NCBI GenBank assembly: GCA_002441555.1
Contig: DJWK01000026.1
Location: 75,474-139,473, forward strand
DNA from: Thermodesulfobacteriaceae bacterium UBA6232
GTDB lineage: Bacteria > Desulfobacterota > Thermodesulfobacteria > Thermodesulfobacteriales > Thermodesulfobacteriaceae
Direction: 5' to 3'
Length of the DNA: 64,000 nucleotides
Shown: piece after piece, positions 37,387 through 45,864 of the stretch
Layout of the letters: each line of letters opens with the position of its first letter
How positions within the stretch are numbered: position 1 is the stretch's first letter
The notes under the pieces: generated by a model
Databases searched by the model: none
What the model was told of the DNA's origin: nothing
The model's input: only the letters and a program-made list of their open reading frames with translations
Position numbers and translations under genes: made by a program

Positions 37387-38148
37387 ATGGCAGAACTCAA
37401 ATTACAATTAAAAAGAATCTTACAAATTAAAGGGAAAATTAAATTACTTACAGGTTTACGCATAGGCTCAGGGGATACGGAAATGCATATAGGTGGTGTG
37501 GAAAATCTTGTCGTAAAGCATCCTTATACCAATGAGCCATATATTCCTGGTTCATCACTAAAAGGAAAAATTAGATCCCTTCTTGAACTTTATTATGGAA
37601 TACCTGTTTATGCCGTTAAAGTTGATAGAAATAGTGGTGGATTAGCCAATCCCAGGATGATTAATAATAATGAGATATCTGAAAAGATTAAAGAAAATGC
37701 ATTAAAAATATTGAAAATATTTGGTGTTTCAGGGTCTGCACAAGAAGTTATAACTGAGATAGGGCCTACAAGGGTTGCCTTTTATGACTGTTTTTATACT
37801 GAAAATTGGAGAAATTATCTCAAAAACCATAATTTGCCTTTTACTGAGATTAAGGCAGAAAACCGTATTAATCGTATTACAGGAACAGCAGAACATCCAA
37901 GATTTACCGAAAGAGTGCCAGCTGGCTCGGAGTTTGGCTTTAGACTAACTTTTAAGATTTATACTGATGAGGATTATTCCCTTTTTGATGAAATTTTAAA
38001 AGGGATGGCCCTTCTTGAATATGATTACCTTGGAGGGTCTGGGTCAAGAGGATACGGAAGAATCCAATTTGAGATAGAAGATAACGAATTATCAAAACAA
38101 TTTGAAGATATTAAAAATTCCCTTTGGGCAGATACTGTAGCCAAGTAA
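37387..38148 (+). CDS. csm3: CRISPR type III-A backbone RAMP Csm3 (Glu in place of the catalytic Asp)
   Basis: A 253-residue RAMP protein with TGLRIGSGDTEMHIGGVENL, then PYIPGSSLKGKIRSLLE and a G-rich end LGGSGSRGYGRIQFE. Csm3 makes the backbone on the crRNA and cuts target RNA every six bases. In well-studied Csm3 the catalytic Asp sits in an IGxxDxPV context; here the aligned residue is Glu39 (IGGVENLV). GGAGG precedes the ATG and the gene follows csm2 by 25 bases. Confidence 0.94.
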   Translation: MAELKLQLKRILQIKGKIKLLTGLRIGSGDTEMHIGGVENLVVKHPYTNEPYIPGSSLKGKIRSLLELYYGIPVYAVKVDRNSGGLANPRMINNNEISEKIKENALKILKIFGVSGSAQEVITEIGPTRVAFYDCFYTENWRNYLKNHNLPFTEIKAENRINRITGTAEHPRFTERVPAGSEFGFRLTFKIYTDEDYSLFDEILKGMALLEYDYLGGSGSRGYGRIQFEIEDNELSKQFEDIKNSLWADTVAK

Positions 38149-38190
38149 TTTAAATATTTTGAATATATTTTGAATTTAAAGGAGGAAACT

Positions 38191-39117
38191 TTGCGGATTT
38201 ATCAGATAATTCTTAAACCTTTGACAGGTTTTGGAACTCCCTTAAAAGGCGATACCCTTTTTGGACATATCTGCTGGCAGATTTATTATGACAGTTCTCT
38301 TTTAGGGAACTCTTTAGATGACTTGTTGATAGACTATGCCCGGAATCCCTTTTTTATTATTTCTTCTGTCTATCCTTACATAGATGGTAAGATTTATCTT
38401 AAGAGGCCAACTATGCCCTTGCATTTTCTTTTTGAGCTTTCTGAAGAGGAACTTATAAGCAGACGAAAGGAATTAAAGACACTTTCACATTTTGAATTTA
38501 ATCCACCCTTACCCCCTTTGAATGAAATTAAGTATGAAAAGATAAATTTTGAAAAGAGAGATGAGCAGGTGAGATGCACCATTCATAGAATTTTGGGAAA
38601 AACAAGTGGGGATGCCTTTTCTCCTTTTGTGATAGATAAAATTTGGTATTTAACAGACCTTGTTTTATTTGCTGGTCTAAGAGAGGATATTTCCATTGAA
38701 GGCATTATAGAAGCTCTTAGAAGAGTTGGGCACTTTGGATACGGAAAGGACAAAACTGCAGGATGGGGTAAATTTGAAGTTATAGACTATAAAGAAATTA
38801 ATTTTTACTCTGAAACAGAAAAATCTTATAATGCCTATTATACTTTATCACCAATGGTTCCAGAAGCAAATTTCAAATACAAAAAAGTTTTTTTTGAGCC
38901 CTTTGTGCGTTTTGGGAGACATGGAGATATTCTTAGTGTTTCAAAGAATCCCTTTAAAGCCCCTGTTCTTATGGCAGATGAGGGTGCTATTTTTATTCCC
39001 GAAGAATTTCAAAAGAGAGTCTATATAGGCAGAGCTATAACAAATATTTCTTCCATACAGGGAACTGCTTTATGCCAAGGTTATGCTCTTGTTATACCTG
39101 TGGAGGTTAAAATATGA
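38191..39117 (+). CDS. csm4: CRISPR type III-A Csm4
   Basis: A 308-residue RAMP protein with RIYQIILKPLTGFGTPLKGD, TLFGHICWQIYYD, and GHFGYGKDKTAGWGKFEV, a typical Csm4 Gly-rich segment. Csm4 caps the 5' handle of the crRNA and binds Cas10. The start is a TTG at 38191, five bases after AAAGGAGG; a TTG seven codons earlier overlaps the ribosome site. It overlaps csm5 by four bases (ATGA). Confidence 0.93.
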   Translation: MRIYQIILKPLTGFGTPLKGDTLFGHICWQIYYDSSLLGNSLDDLLIDYARNPFFIISSVYPYIDGKIYLKRPTMPLHFLFELSEEELISRRKELKTLSHFEFNPPLPPLNEIKYEKINFEKRDEQVRCTIHRILGKTSGDAFSPFVIDKIWYLTDLVLFAGLREDISIEGIIEALRRVGHFGYGKDKTAGWGKFEVIDYKEINFYSETEKSYNAYYTLSPMVPEANFKYKKVFFEPFVRFGRHGDILSVSKNPFKAPVLMADEGAIFIPEEFQKRVYIGRAITNISSIQGTALCQGYALVIPVEVKI

Positions 39118-40301
39118 TTTATGAAAAGTATTATAAAATTAGACTTGAAGTTATAACCCCTATTCATATAGGCCACGATGAAGTTTTTACTCCTTTGGAA
39201 TTTGTGATTGATAAAGATATGCAAAAGATGATTGTTTTTTCTCTTTTTGATTTGTTAAATTGTCTTACACCTGAAGAAAGCAGTGAACTTGAAAAAATAT
39301 CAGATATGAAAGGAGTCCAGGCCCTTGTTAATTTATATCGCTTCTATGCTTATAGGATAAAAGATAAAGTAAAAAATCTACCTGGAATAAAGTCCTATAA
39401 AGTTCCAATGGAACTTGCTAACAGATATGAAGAGATCTTAAAATATACTAATGAAAGAGATATTTTAAGGAATTTTAATGCCTTTGAAATTCCGAGAACT
39501 TATTTTAATCCCTACACAGATGAACCTGTTATTCCAGGAAGTTCTCTCAAGGGAGCCTTAAGAACAGGCTATTTGACATCTATCTTGAGTAATTTAAATC
39601 ACACTACAAGAAGGAAAGAAAATTTGCAATCTCTGCAAAAGTTATTAGAAAATATTAGTAGAATTACTGTTAATACGCCAAAAAAAGTTATTAGTAAATT
39701 ATTTCATGATTTAGAAAAAACTCTCCTTGAATACGATGAAATTAAAGAAGATCCCTTCAATCTTTTGAAAATTTCTGATTTAACTTGTGTAAATAATATA
39801 TCTACAGAAATTTTATATGCCGTTAATGTATCTAAAAGTAAAGGAGAAATAAGAGGTAGATTAACCTTACCTCTTGAGGTAATACCTTCTGGGGCTGTAT
39901 TTGAGGGAACTTTAACGATAGAATCAAAAAGGAGGGATATAAAAGAGGGTATAGATTTTAATAAGCTTATTGAAGGAGCTTTTAAGCATTATTTTCGTTC
40001 TGTATATAATAAAGAGAAAAAAGATATTCTGGAAAAATTGGGATTCAAAAATATTCCTATAAGCCTTAATCAGGCGCAGGCTCTTAAGGAAAAAAAGGCG
40101 GTATTATTAAAGCTCGGAAAACATTCTGGTGCAGAAGCCATGACTCTGGAAAGGATAAGAAAAATTCTCATAACAAAAGCAGGAGGAAGGAGAGAATATG
40201 CAGAATCTCCTACCACTTTCTGGCTTGCAAGTAAGAGTAAAAAAGATTTAAGGGAAGCCTTACCTTTTGGATGGGCTATTTTTTATTTTGAACCTATGTA
40301 A
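39114..40301 (+). CDS. csm5: CRISPR type III-A Csm5
   Basis: A 395-residue RAMP protein: YKIRLEVITPIHIGHDEVFTP, FEIPRTYFNPYTDEPVIPGS, SLKGALRTGYL and FWLASKSK near the end. Csm5 binds the 3' end of the crRNA and recruits trimming nucleases. It overlaps csm4 by four bases and its stop overlaps the cas6 ATG (TAATG), a tightly coupled operon. Confidence 0.92.
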   Translation: MIYEKYYKIRLEVITPIHIGHDEVFTPLEFVIDKDMQKMIVFSLFDLLNCLTPEESSELEKISDMKGVQALVNLYRFYAYRIKDKVKNLPGIKSYKVPMELANRYEEILKYTNERDILRNFNAFEIPRTYFNPYTDEPVIPGSSLKGALRTGYLTSILSNLNHTTRRKENLQSLQKLLENISRITVNTPKKVISKLFHDLEKTLLEYDEIKEDPFNLLKISDLTCVNNISTEILYAVNVSKSKGEIRGRLTLPLEVIPSGAVFEGTLTIESKRRDIKEGIDFNKLIEGAFKHYFRSVYNKEKKDILEKLGFKNIPISLNQAQALKEKKAVLLKLGKHSGAEAMTLERIRKILITKAGGRREYAESPTTFWLASKSKKDLREALPFGWAIFYFEPM

Positions 40302-41269
40302 TGGTTATCCTGAGCATTCCCTATAAAATACTTACTATAACTTGTGAACCAGAAGATGAGCTTTATCTCCCAACTTTTAAAGGTTCTTCCTTTCGGGGTG
40401 TTGTCGGAAGAACTTTAAAAAAAGCCCTTTGTGTCCTTAAAACCTATGAGAATTGTCATTTATGCCCCCTCTATAAAGAATGCTATTATGCCTATATATT
40501 TGAAACCATACCTGATCCCAATAAACCTCTTCCTTTTAATCTTCACAAATATCCCTCTATACCACATCCCTTTATAATAGAACCTCCGGAAGAGAAAAAA
40601 AATACTTATATTAAAGGAGAAACATTTAATTTACGAATAATTCTTATCGGTAAAGCTGTATCCTATGAACCGCATTTTATTTTAGCTATAAAATTGGCAG
40701 GTGAACACGGTATAGGGAAGGGTAATAGAAAATTTTATTTAGTGGACTATAAAGCTACGGGTGTATTAAATCTTTCTATTGAGTTTAAAAATCCAAAAGA
40801 GAATAATTCAGGTGTTAATTCTGAATCTATTCTACATCTTAGACTTATTACACCTTTAAGATTAATATATAGAGAAAAACTTGTGAAAAGATTAGAATTC
40901 CATCATTTAATAAGGGCTCTTTTAAGGAGAATTCAGGTATTGTATTATTACAATGTATCTGAAGATTTGCCTTCAATTCCAGCCAAGGATTTAATTGAGG
41001 CCTCTGAAAAAGTAAGAACCAAAAAAGCCTATCTTAAATGGTATGACTGGGAGAGATATTCCTATCGTCAAAATCGCAGGATGGTTCTGGGAGGACTTGT
41101 GGGAGAAATTTCCTTTGAAGGTTATCTTGAACCCTTTTTTTCACTTTTAAAGGCTGGAGAAATTCTACATTGTGGAAAAAATACATCTTTTGGTCTTGGA
41201 AAATACTTAATTATTAATCCCACCCTTGGGGGGAAAAATGAAGGTGATTTATCAGATTGGAAGGTTTGA
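40301..41269 (+). CDS. cas6: CRISPR pre-crRNA endoribonuclease Cas6
   Basis: A 322-residue Cas6 (PF10040-like). An N-terminal RAMP fold has a CHLCPLYKEC cysteine set (about residues 47-56). The middle has GEHGIGKGNRKFYL, and the C-terminus holds the Gly-rich loop AGEILHCGKNTSFGLGKYLI. It cuts repeats to make crRNAs with an 8-nt handle, consistent with the ATTGCGAC end of this repeat. It overlaps the start of the broken csx1 gene. Confidence 0.9.
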   Translation: MVILSIPYKILTITCEPEDELYLPTFKGSSFRGVVGRTLKKALCVLKTYENCHLCPLYKECYYAYIFETIPDPNKPLPFNLHKYPSIPHPFIIEPPEEKKNTYIKGETFNLRIILIGKAVSYEPHFILAIKLAGEHGIGKGNRKFYLVDYKATGVLNLSIEFKNPKENNSGVNSESILHLRLITPLRLIYREKLVKRLEFHHLIRALLRRIQVLYYYNVSEDLPSIPAKDLIEASEKVRTKKAYLKWYDWERYSYRQNRRMVLGGLVGEISFEGYLEPFFSLLKAGEILHCGKNTSFGLGKYLIINPTLGGKNEGDLSDWKV

Positions 41270-42465
41270 TACAGGAGCATTATTACAGGCTCTATCCCCT
41301 CTCTCAGGAAGCAGATGATATCCTTGTTATTCACAGTCTTGGTGAATACGAAAAGGTTAGATTTGAAGTAACCTTTGAAGAGCTCGTAATGTAGATATTC
41401 TTAAATATGGCTGATAGATATCTTAAAGAGCCCTTTAGAGAGCTTTATCTTGATATCTCAAGCGGGCATAATATCTATGTTTCAGCCCTCCTTGAAGCAG
41501 GAAGACTTTTCCTAACCTTTTATAAATTGCAGAATTTTTATCCCTCCTTAGAACCCCTTGAGGTCTTTCTTTGCTTTTCCGACCCCATTTTATTAACTTC
41601 CGCTGATAAAACCTATGAATTACATCATCGCTATAAGCTTGAGGTAAAGGCCTTCTTTTCCTGGCCAAGGCGTCCTGATGAAATAAAGCTTGAAAATGCC
41701 TACTCTACACTCATTAAAGAGCTTTCAGGGGAAGACAGAAATTTAAAAAGATATTTAACCGAAAAACTTGCCTCTCTTTTAACGAGGGGCTATCTTTTCT
41801 TTTCAGCCTTAAAAAATGCAACCCCCCTTGTTCTATACACCTTTCCCTATCACCAGGAAGAAGAAATTTTAACAGTTATGCAGGAGATGATAAATTTCTT
41901 AAAGGAAAGACTTTTTTCTTATTATCTAAATACTCCCAGGATAAACACAGTCCCGTGGAGACAATTATTTCTTATGCTCACCCTTTATTTGGGAATTGTT
42001 AGGGCTTTAAAGGCATATAAAATTTATCCGAAAGATGAGGTCTCAACGACTGAACTGGGATGGAAATTTAGAAGCCATGCTTGTAATTTATTTAAATACT
42101 TTGAATTAGATACTCTGAGGGATTATTTCTCTCAAGAATTGAAGAATAATTTTTGGAAAGATGAAATGTTTAATAAATTTCAACCCGAATATAAACTTTT
42201 AAAGGAATTTATTGGAGGTGAAAAATCTGATGAGCTTACACCGCGAAATTTTCGTGCCCACTGCGGCTTTGAAAGAAATTGCGTTGAAGTAAAGAAAATT
42301 AATGGAGAGGTAATAGTCAGATACGTGAAAGTTGAAAAAATTCTTAAAGTTGAAACTTGCCCTGGTTCTCAAGGGATTGCATGTGGGGGAGAGTTGAAAC
42401 CTGGCGTTGTTCCTAAAGGATTGCATGGAGGAGGAGATGGCGCAGGTGAAAACCTGCATGCCTAA
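41238..42465 (+). pseudogene. csx1: Decayed Csx1-type CARF-HEPN effector, reads out through CRISPR repeats
   Basis: A start at 41238 (inside the cas6 end) gives MKVIYQIGRFDTG, a typical Csx1 first strand, and hits TGA at 41316. The rest continues one frame over (from about 41275: YYRLYPLSQEADDILVIHSLG) to an in-frame TAG at 41392-41394, then opens again from 41407 (ADRYLKEPFRELYLDISSGHNIYVS: CARF motif DISSGHN). The HEPN RNase motif RNFRAH with GFERN is intact near the end. From about 42349 the ORF reads through two CRISPR repeats, adding roughly 38 unrelated residues. A further stretch seems missing after GRFDTG. The effector is probably dead unless the 41407 product works alone. Confidence 0.8.
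42349..42424 (+). CRISPR. Inverted mini-array: two CRISPR repeats at the right end of the cas cassette
   Basis: On the plus strand, 42349-42380 matches the 32-nt repeat with one change and 42393-42424 matches with about six. Between them lies a 12-nt sequence ATGTGGGGGAGA, which equals, at 10 of 12 positions, the 12-nt gap between the two outer repeats of the left array (33834-33845, reverse complement). The copies face opposite to the left array, so the cas block is flanked by inverted repeats. There is no proper spacer. Confidence 0.9.
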
Positions 42466-42476
42466 GTCTCTTGCCC
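42446..42476 (+). repeat. Third, decayed repeat and a small hairpin right of the mini-array
   Basis: GTGAAAACCTGC at 42446-42457 matches the start of the repeat (11 of 12), followed by weaker similarity up to about 42476. GCAGGT-GAAA-ACCTGC in the same place forms a 6-bp hairpin. Confidence 0.45.
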
Positions 42477-42922
42477 TTGGTTTCAAAGGGACTTTATTAA
42501 AAAAATTTGTGATTGTATTTGCAAAATCAAAATTGTAAAAAAATTGCGGGTTACACCTAAGGTTGATTCTTATTGAATAAGAATTTGAAACATATAAAAG
42601 AATATCTAAAACCTATACAAGATGTATTGCTAAATAAAACTTACATTTATTTTATTCTTGCTTTTTCTAGGATTGATATGTAAATTTAAAATATAAAAGG
42701 AATTTAAAATGCCATATTTAACCTTTTATGAAATTTTAAGAAAGAGGCGTTAAAGAATTAGATTACTTGTGAGGGATGTTATTCAGACTTGTCAAGTATG
42801 TGCTTAAAATGGAGTGGAACCTACTTGGGGAAATTTGCTGGGTGAGATAAAGTCTCCCTTATAGGTTTGGTTGTAAAGCTATATATTCCTTGGCTTTAAG
42901 GTTTTATATTGGAGAAATAAAA
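42477..42922. other. Non-coding stretch with a possible transposase/integrase remnant
   Basis: No intact gene. An ATG at 42709 opens PYLTFYEILRKRR before TAA, and the same frame continues past the stop with RLLVRDVIQTCQVCA, another stop, then EPTWGNLLGEIKSPL. A Cys-x2-Cys after a helix is reminiscent of the zinc part of retroviral-type integrases or DDE transposases. The match is short and there are several stops, so this is a weak idea. The rest of the stretch is AT-rich with nothing else recognisable. Confidence 0.25.
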
Positions 42923-43360
42923 ATGAAAAGAAAAAAGACACATAGGGAAGATTATAAGGAAAGACATAAAGTTTGTGAAGTTGAAAGCAGAGATGAAAAC
43001 TTTTCTTTAAAAGGGAAAATCTGGATTGAAGGGCCAGAGGGGACTTTTCTTGGCTATGGAAGGGTGATTTTACTTGAAAAAATTAAGGAATATGGTTCCA
43101 TTTCTTCAGCGGCAAGGGCTTTGGGAATGTCTTATAGACAGGCTTGGGGGCTTGTTGACTCTATGAACAGGCAGGCTGGAAGACCCCTTGTTGAAACCTT
43201 TATTGGTGGAAAGAAGGGCGGTGGTGCCAGGTTGACTCAGGCTGGGGAGGAAGTTCTTTCTATTTTCTGGACATTTTACAGAGATTTTCAAAATTTCTTA
43301 GATAAAGAAAAAGAGAAGATTTTACCTAAACTCCCTCACAGTAGCAAAGAACTTCCCTGA
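42923..43360 (+). CDS. modE: ModE-like molybdate-responsive regulator, DNA-binding domain only
   Basis: About 145 residues. KIWIEGPEGTFLGYGRVILL then EKIKEYGSISSAARALGMSY and RQAWGLVDSMNRQAGRPLVE form the LysR-type winged helix of ModE, followed by GGKKGGGARLTQAG. The molybdate-binding Mop domains of full ModE are missing, so it may act as a ligand-free repressor or sense molybdate through another protein. I chose ATG 42923 after GGAGA; the frame is open to 42890. It converges with modC (39-base overlap) and probably controls modABC. Confidence 0.82.
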   Translation: MKRKKTHREDYKERHKVCEVESRDENFSLKGKIWIEGPEGTFLGYGRVILLEKIKEYGSISSAARALGMSYRQAWGLVDSMNRQAGRPLVETFIGGKKGGGARLTQAGEEVLSIFWTFYRDFQNFLDKEKEKILPKLPHSSKELP

Positions 43361-44191
43361 AATTTGAACCCAATCTCCTGAGTTTAAGGTTTCGCCAACT
43401 TCTTTAGAAGCAGTAATTTCTACTATGTCTGTCCCTATAGCAATACTAAGAAGATAATCTGTTCCTCTGAAGACTTTTTCAAGAAGAATGCCTTTGAGGA
43501 TAAAGCCTGAGGAGGGATTTTTAGAAAAAAGCACCTCTCTGGGTGAACCTGAAGCAATGATTTTACCGTTTTCTATCTTTAGGATTTTATCGGCAAGTCT
43601 TATAGCATCCTCTATGTTATGAGAAACCATGAGGGTTGGAATCTGATATCTTCTCTGAAAGGCTTTAATTTCCTCTCTCAAGAAAGTAGCTATGTCTCTA
43701 TCAAGAGAGGAAAGGGGCTCATCAAGAAGCAAAAGCTTGGGTTCCCTTGCGATAGCTCTTAAAAGGGCAACTCTTTGCTTTTGACCACCAGATAAAGTAT
43801 CAGGTCTTCTATCTTTAAGGGCCTCCATTTTTGCCAATCTAAGAAGTTCAATAACTTTGTGTTTATCTTTTTTCTTCATCCCATAAGCTATGTTTTCAAA
43901 GACATTCATATTCGGGAATAGAGCATAATCCTGAAAAACAAAGCCTACATCTCTTTTCTGCGGAGGAAGATTTATCTTTTTTTTTGAGTCATACCAGATT
44001 TTTCCATCAACTTCAATAAAACCTTCATCAGGCTTTTCAAGACCTGCAATTATTCTTAGCAAAGTTGTTTTTCCACTCCCTGATGGTCCAAAAATAACCA
44101 AAAACTCAGCTTGCTTTGTCTCAAACTCTACATCGAGTAAAAATTCTCCCTGTGGGCCAAATAGACGCTTCTTAATCTTAAGCCTTATCAT
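43322..44191 (-). CDS. modC: Molybdate ABC transporter, ATP-binding protein
   Basis: A 289-residue ABC ATPase: Walker A GPSGSGKTTLL (about residues 34-44), signature LSGGQKQRVALLRA, Walker B KLLLLDEPLSSLD, and a switch His in MVSHNIED. A C-terminal TOBE/Mop-like domain (SIAIGTDIVEITASKEVGET) can bind molybdate. It powers ModAB uptake. It overlaps modB by 14 bases and its 3' end overlaps modE on the other strand. Confidence 0.92.
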   Translation of the reverse strand: MIRLKIKKRLFGPQGEFLLDVEFETKQAEFLVIFGPSGSGKTTLLRIIAGLEKPDEGFIEVDGKIWYDSKKKINLPPQKRDVGFVFQDYALFPNMNVFENIAYGMKKKDKHKVIELLRLAKMEALKDRRPDTLSGGQKQRVALLRAIAREPKLLLLDEPLSSLDRDIATFLREEIKAFQRRYQIPTLMVSHNIEDAIRLADKILKIENGKIIASGSPREVLFSKNPSSGFILKGILLEKVFRGTDYLLSIAIGTDIVEITASKEVGETLNSGDWVQISGKFFATVREFR

Positions 44192-44858
44192 AGGGCTTCC
44201 ATTTTTTATTTAAGAAGTAAAGAGCTAAAAGTGTTAAAAAGGACATAAAAAAGAGAATTAAGGCATAAATATGAGCGGTTTTATAATCCATAGACTCAAC
44301 GGCACTATAGATGGCTATGGATACCACTCGAGTTTCTCCCTCAATGTTTCCTCCCACCATCACAGCCACTCCAAATTCTCCCACAGTATGGGCAAAAGAG
44401 AGAACTATCCCTGTAAGAATCGAGGCCTTCATATTGGGAAGAATAACCCTTATTAGAGTTTCCAATCTTGATTTTCCAAGGGTAAAGCTTGCTTCTATAA
44501 GATTTTTAGGAACACTTCTAAACCCAGCAGTAAGGGGATGGACCATCATGGGAAGACTGTAAATCACTGAGGCCACAACCAGTCCCTCAAAGTGAAAAAC
44601 AAGCTGTTTGTTAAATATTTTATACCAAAGAGTGCCTATCAATCCCTGCTTATTAAAGAGAATAAGCAAATAAAAACCTAACACCGTAGGAGGCAGAACC
44701 AAAGGCAGACTTAAAAGCGCCTCTATAATTGTGTTTATTTTATGCCTGTTGTAAGCAAGATAGTAAGATAGGAGAATACCTATTAATAAAAGTAAAAAGG
44801 TAGTTATAGAGGCTAACTTTATGGTAAGCCAAAAAGGAAGCCAGTTTATCTCATGCAT
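44178..44858 (-). CDS. modB: Molybdate ABC transporter, permease
   Basis: A 226-residue inner-membrane protein with five or six helices and the permease coupling loop EASFTLGKSRLETLIRVILP (EAA-type, contacts ModC). LSLPLVLPPTVLGFYLLILF matches the ModB family. It lies 89 bases after modA and overlaps modC. Confidence 0.92.
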   Translation of the reverse strand: MHEINWLPFWLTIKLASITTFLLLLIGILLSYYLAYNRHKINTIIEALLSLPLVLPPTVLGFYLLILFNKQGLIGTLWYKIFNKQLVFHFEGLVVASVIYSLPMMVHPLTAGFRSVPKNLIEASFTLGKSRLETLIRVILPNMKASILTGIVLSFAHTVGEFGVAVMVGGNIEGETRVVSIAIYSAVESMDYKTAHIYALILFFMSFLTLLALYFLNKKWKPYDKA

Positions 44859-44947
44859 ATATGATTTTGTAAAGTTTGTTTTCTCAAGTTTTTTATTTGT
44901 TATAAACCTTAAGGGTGGGGTAGTGTAAAATTTTGCAAAGAACTTGA

Positions 44948-45709
44948 CTATTTTTCACCAGGGACCATAAAGCCGTATTTTTTAAGTATTTCTCTTGCTT
45001 TAGGACTTAAAACAAATTCATAAAACTTTTTTACCCCTTTCAGGTTTTTACCAGCCTCTGTGATTCCATATCCCTGAACTATGGGAGAATGTTTGTTTTC
45101 TGGAATTAAGAAGTAAGTTCCTACTTTTTTCATATTTTCGGAAATCGCATGGGAGAGAGGAATAATTCCCACCTCTGCTGCACCAGAATAGACAAAGCTT
45201 GCAGCCTGAGAGACATTTTCACCCAGGACCAGCTTATCTTTTACACGGTCAAAAACTTCATAGTTTTGCAATACCTCCTTGGCAGCTCTACCATAGGGGG
45301 CATGCTCCCAATTAGCTATGGCTATTTTTTTAGCCTCTAAAAGAATCTGGGGAAATTTTGAGGGATCAAGCCCAGAATCTTTACGCACCCAAACCACAAT
45401 TCTACCCACTGCATAGGGTTTGGGTTTGGTCACTAAATAACCTTCTTTATATAACTCTTCAGCGTATTTCATATCAGCCGAGAAGAAAAGGTGATAAGGG
45501 GCTCCTGCTTTGATCTGGGCTGCGCCCTTGCCGGAAGACCCAAATATAAGTTCTACTTTATCCTCAGGATGTTCTCTTTGATACAGGTCTGCAATTTCCT
45601 TCAGGGCATATTGCAAATCAGCAGCTGCATAAACCCTAATTAGTTCAGCCCTGCAAAAACTATGTAACCCAAAGAGGAGAAGGATGGAAAAGAGATAAAT
45701 TTTAAACAT
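44948..45709 (-). CDS. modA: Molybdate ABC transporter, substrate-binding protein
   Basis: A 253-residue periplasmic binding protein with a signal peptide (MFKIYLFSILLLFGLHSFCRA) and the ModA features AAADLQYALKEIA, FGSSGKGAAQIKAGAPYHLF and SADMKYAEELYKEG. It binds molybdate or tungstate. The ATG at 45709 is chosen because GGAGGTGCTGCA lies right before it; the frame is open 33 codons further but those residues look non-native and contain the promoter. Confidence 0.94.
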   Translation of the reverse strand: MFKIYLFSILLLFGLHSFCRAELIRVYAAADLQYALKEIADLYQREHPEDKVELIFGSSGKGAAQIKAGAPYHLFFSADMKYAEELYKEGYLVTKPKPYAVGRIVVWVRKDSGLDPSKFPQILLEAKKIAIANWEHAPYGRAAKEVLQNYEVFDRVKDKLVLGENVSQAASFVYSGAAEVGIIPLSHAISENMKKVGTYFLIPENKHSPIVQGYGITEAGKNLKGVKKFYEFVLSPKAREILKKYGFMVPGEK

Positions 45710-45734
45710 TGCAGCACCTCCTGTTTTTTTTTTG

Positions 45735-45769
45735 GTTATATATTTTAAAACATAACGAAACGATGTCAA
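45735..45769 (-). promoter_or_regulatory. modA promoter overlapped by a ModE-type operator
   Basis: On the minus strand, TTGACA (45769-45764), a 16-base spacer and TAAAAT (45747-45742) form a promoter. An imperfect palindrome GTTATATA...CATAAC (45735-45756, 9 of 11 pairs) covers the -10 region; its CGTTAT...ATAAC ends are ModE-like. Repression of modABC by ModE under high molybdate is the inferred role. Confidence 0.6.
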
Positions 45770-45835
45770 GGGCGCACAAGGTTCTTTTTTTTGTTTTGGT
45801 AGCCACAACCAATTCTTTAATATCCCCCTTACCCC

Positions 45836-45864
45836 AGCTTTCTCCCACCATGGGAGAGGAAGCT
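45836..45864. repeat. Palindromic element in the modA upstream gap
   Basis: AGCTTTCTCCCA pairs with TGGGAGA-(GG)-AAGCT around a 3-base loop: twelve pairs with a two-base bulge. It lies upstream of the promoter, so it is probably not part of the modA transcript. It looks like the widespread CTCTCCC/GGGAGAG type of intergenic palindrome. No other copy was seen in this window. Confidence 0.55.
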
